NCBI GenBank assembly: GCA_013368795.1
Contig: JABFXX010000269.1
Span: 1 to 33,405, forward strand
Direction of reading: 5' to 3'
From: Kofleriaceae bacterium
Lineage (GTDB): Bacteria > Myxococcota_A > Polyangia > Haliangiales > Haliangiaceae
DNA: 33,405 bases
The notes beneath the pieces were generated by a model. That model was given only the letters and a program-made list of their open reading frames with translations. It did no database searches and was not told the origin of the DNA. Positions 32,923 to 33,405 of this stretch are shown here, one piece after another. The first letter of the stretch is position 1. Every line of letters starts with the position of its first letter. A program made the position numbers and the translations under genes.

Positions 32923-33315
32923 GTGAACCTCCTCGACGTACGCCGGATGGCACCACGCATTCCCGTCGACGGCCTCTGCGGCGTTGTCGCCAACGACGAC
33001 CTGCGCCCCGCGGCGATGCTCGATATCTCGACGACGGGCCTTCGCCTCGAGCGGCCGTTCGATCCCAGGACCGCAAGTCGCGTCGTCCAGCTCGAGATCG
33101 AGCTGCCCGGCGTCGACGAGGTCGTATGGGCGCGCGGCGAGGTCACGTTCGCGTTCCTGTCGCCGATGGGTGGCACGACGCCCGATGGCCAGCCCCGCTT
33201 CTGGTGCCGCGCTGGCCTCCGCCTCGCCGACGTCTGCCAGCGCGAGCGCCGCATGCTGAGCGACTACGTGTTCGAGTCGCTGCGCACCCGCTGCCGCGTC
33301 ACGCCCGTCGCCTGA
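32923..33315 (+). CDS. PilZ-domain protein
   Basis: Protein of 130 residues that is a single PilZ domain. The c-di-GMP motifs are present: RxxxR (R8-MAP-R12) and DxSxxG (D34-I-S-T-T-G39), followed by the beta-barrel segments LRLERPF, LEIELPG, WARGEVTF and GLRLADV. It is predicted to bind cyclic di-GMP in the cytoplasm and pass the signal to an unknown partner. The start is a GTG at 32923, preceded by a T-tract and without a clear ribosome binding site. The first ATG (32947) would remove R8 of the motif, so it is unlikely; a TTG at 32887 is another option. Confidence 0.88.
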   Translation: MNLLDVRRMAPRIPVDGLCGVVANDDLRPAAMLDISTTGLRLERPFDPRTASRVVQLEIELPGVDEVVWARGEVTFAFLSPMGGTTPDGQPRFWCRAGLRLADVCQRERRMLSDYVFESLRTRCRVTPVA

Positions 33316-33318
33316 CGC

Positions 33319-33405
33319 TCAACCTTGCCGCGCGACGTACGCCTCGAGCAGCGGGATGCGGTCGTTGCCCCAGAAGAGCGCGTCGCCGACGAACATCGCC
33401 GGTGC
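33319..33405 (-). CDS. DsbA-family / 2-hydroxychromene-2-carboxylate isomerase-like protein (C-terminal fragment)
   Basis: Only the last 28 codons are in the window. They read APAMFVGDALFWGNDRIP, then LLEAYVARQG and a TGA stop. Family proteins end in P-x-F-x-V-G-x-x-L-F-W-G-x-D-R-x-x-L-L, and the match is clear. The family includes thioredoxin-fold isomerases of aromatic degradation and glutathione-dependent kappa-class transferases. The gene is convergent with the PilZ gene, with a 3-bp gap. The 5' part is off the right edge. Confidence 0.75.
   Translation of the reverse strand, partial: APAMFVGDALFWGNDRIPLLEAYVARQG

Noticed and set aside
30290..32926. 878-residue plus-strand open frame opposite the histidine kinase
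   Set aside because: Repetitive Arg/Asp/His composition; the histidine kinase on the minus strand has every expected catalytic motif.

Overview
The window is very GC-rich, gene-dense bacterial DNA with strong G/C bias at third codon positions. It carries four eukaryotic-type Ser/Thr kinases (three membrane-anchored, two of them with TPR tails), an FHA-type sigma-54 activator, many short-signal lipoproteins, divergent regulator/enzyme pairs, a hybrid histidine kinase and a PilZ protein. This mix points to a myxobacterium (Myxococcota), possibly of the Kofleriaceae/Haliangium or Polyangia type. The taxonomic guess is inference from gene content. No rRNA, tRNA, CRISPR array, insertion sequence or phage gene was seen.

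Layout. 1-7.7 kb: a Ser/Thr kinase with zinc finger and TPR tail (cut by the left edge), an unknown cytoplasmic protein, a beta-propeller lipoprotein, and a second kinase-TPR protein with an enlarged activation segment and no normal start codon. 8-12.4 kb: a protein with a histone H1-like Lys/Ala tail, a secreted PA14-GH43 glycosidase, three small unknown or membrane proteins, and an XRE regulator. 12.4-18.1 kb: a signalling island with a His-rich secreted protein, kinase A, an FHA sigma-54 activator, kinase B, and a kinase-less paralogue of kinase B's exported tail. 18.1-20.9 kb: macro-domain protein, HAD protein, LysR regulator, TPR protein. 20.9-23.7 kb: a minus-strand run of four lipoproteins, three of them paralogues of an unrecognised family. 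23.9-30.2 kb: a double GNAT acetyltransferase, a membrane protein, a LysR/GST divergon, a TetR/SDR pair and an MFS/MarR divergon. 30.2-33.4 kb: a hybrid histidine kinase, a SecD-like protein, a PilZ protein and the C-terminus of a DsbA-like isomerase.

The most interesting signal is in the 12.4-18.1 kb island. Two promoters on either side of the FHA sigma-54 activator share a 32-bp inverted-repeat element (25/32 identical). Each is followed, at the same distance within 1-2 bp, by a GG-N10-GC sigma-54-type -24/-12 element, and each element lies 14-15 bp before an ATG. One promoter would drive the His-rich protein and kinase A, the other kinase B and its paralogue. This suggests a closed circuit in which kinases act on an FHA activator that controls their own genes; it is a hypothesis read from the sequence. 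Other sequence-level signals are a matching 17-bp operator in front of the TetR and SDR genes, a clean inverted repeat between MarR and MFS, several palindromes at start codons, and very tight convergent junctions, four of which share stop codons within CTAG or TTAG.
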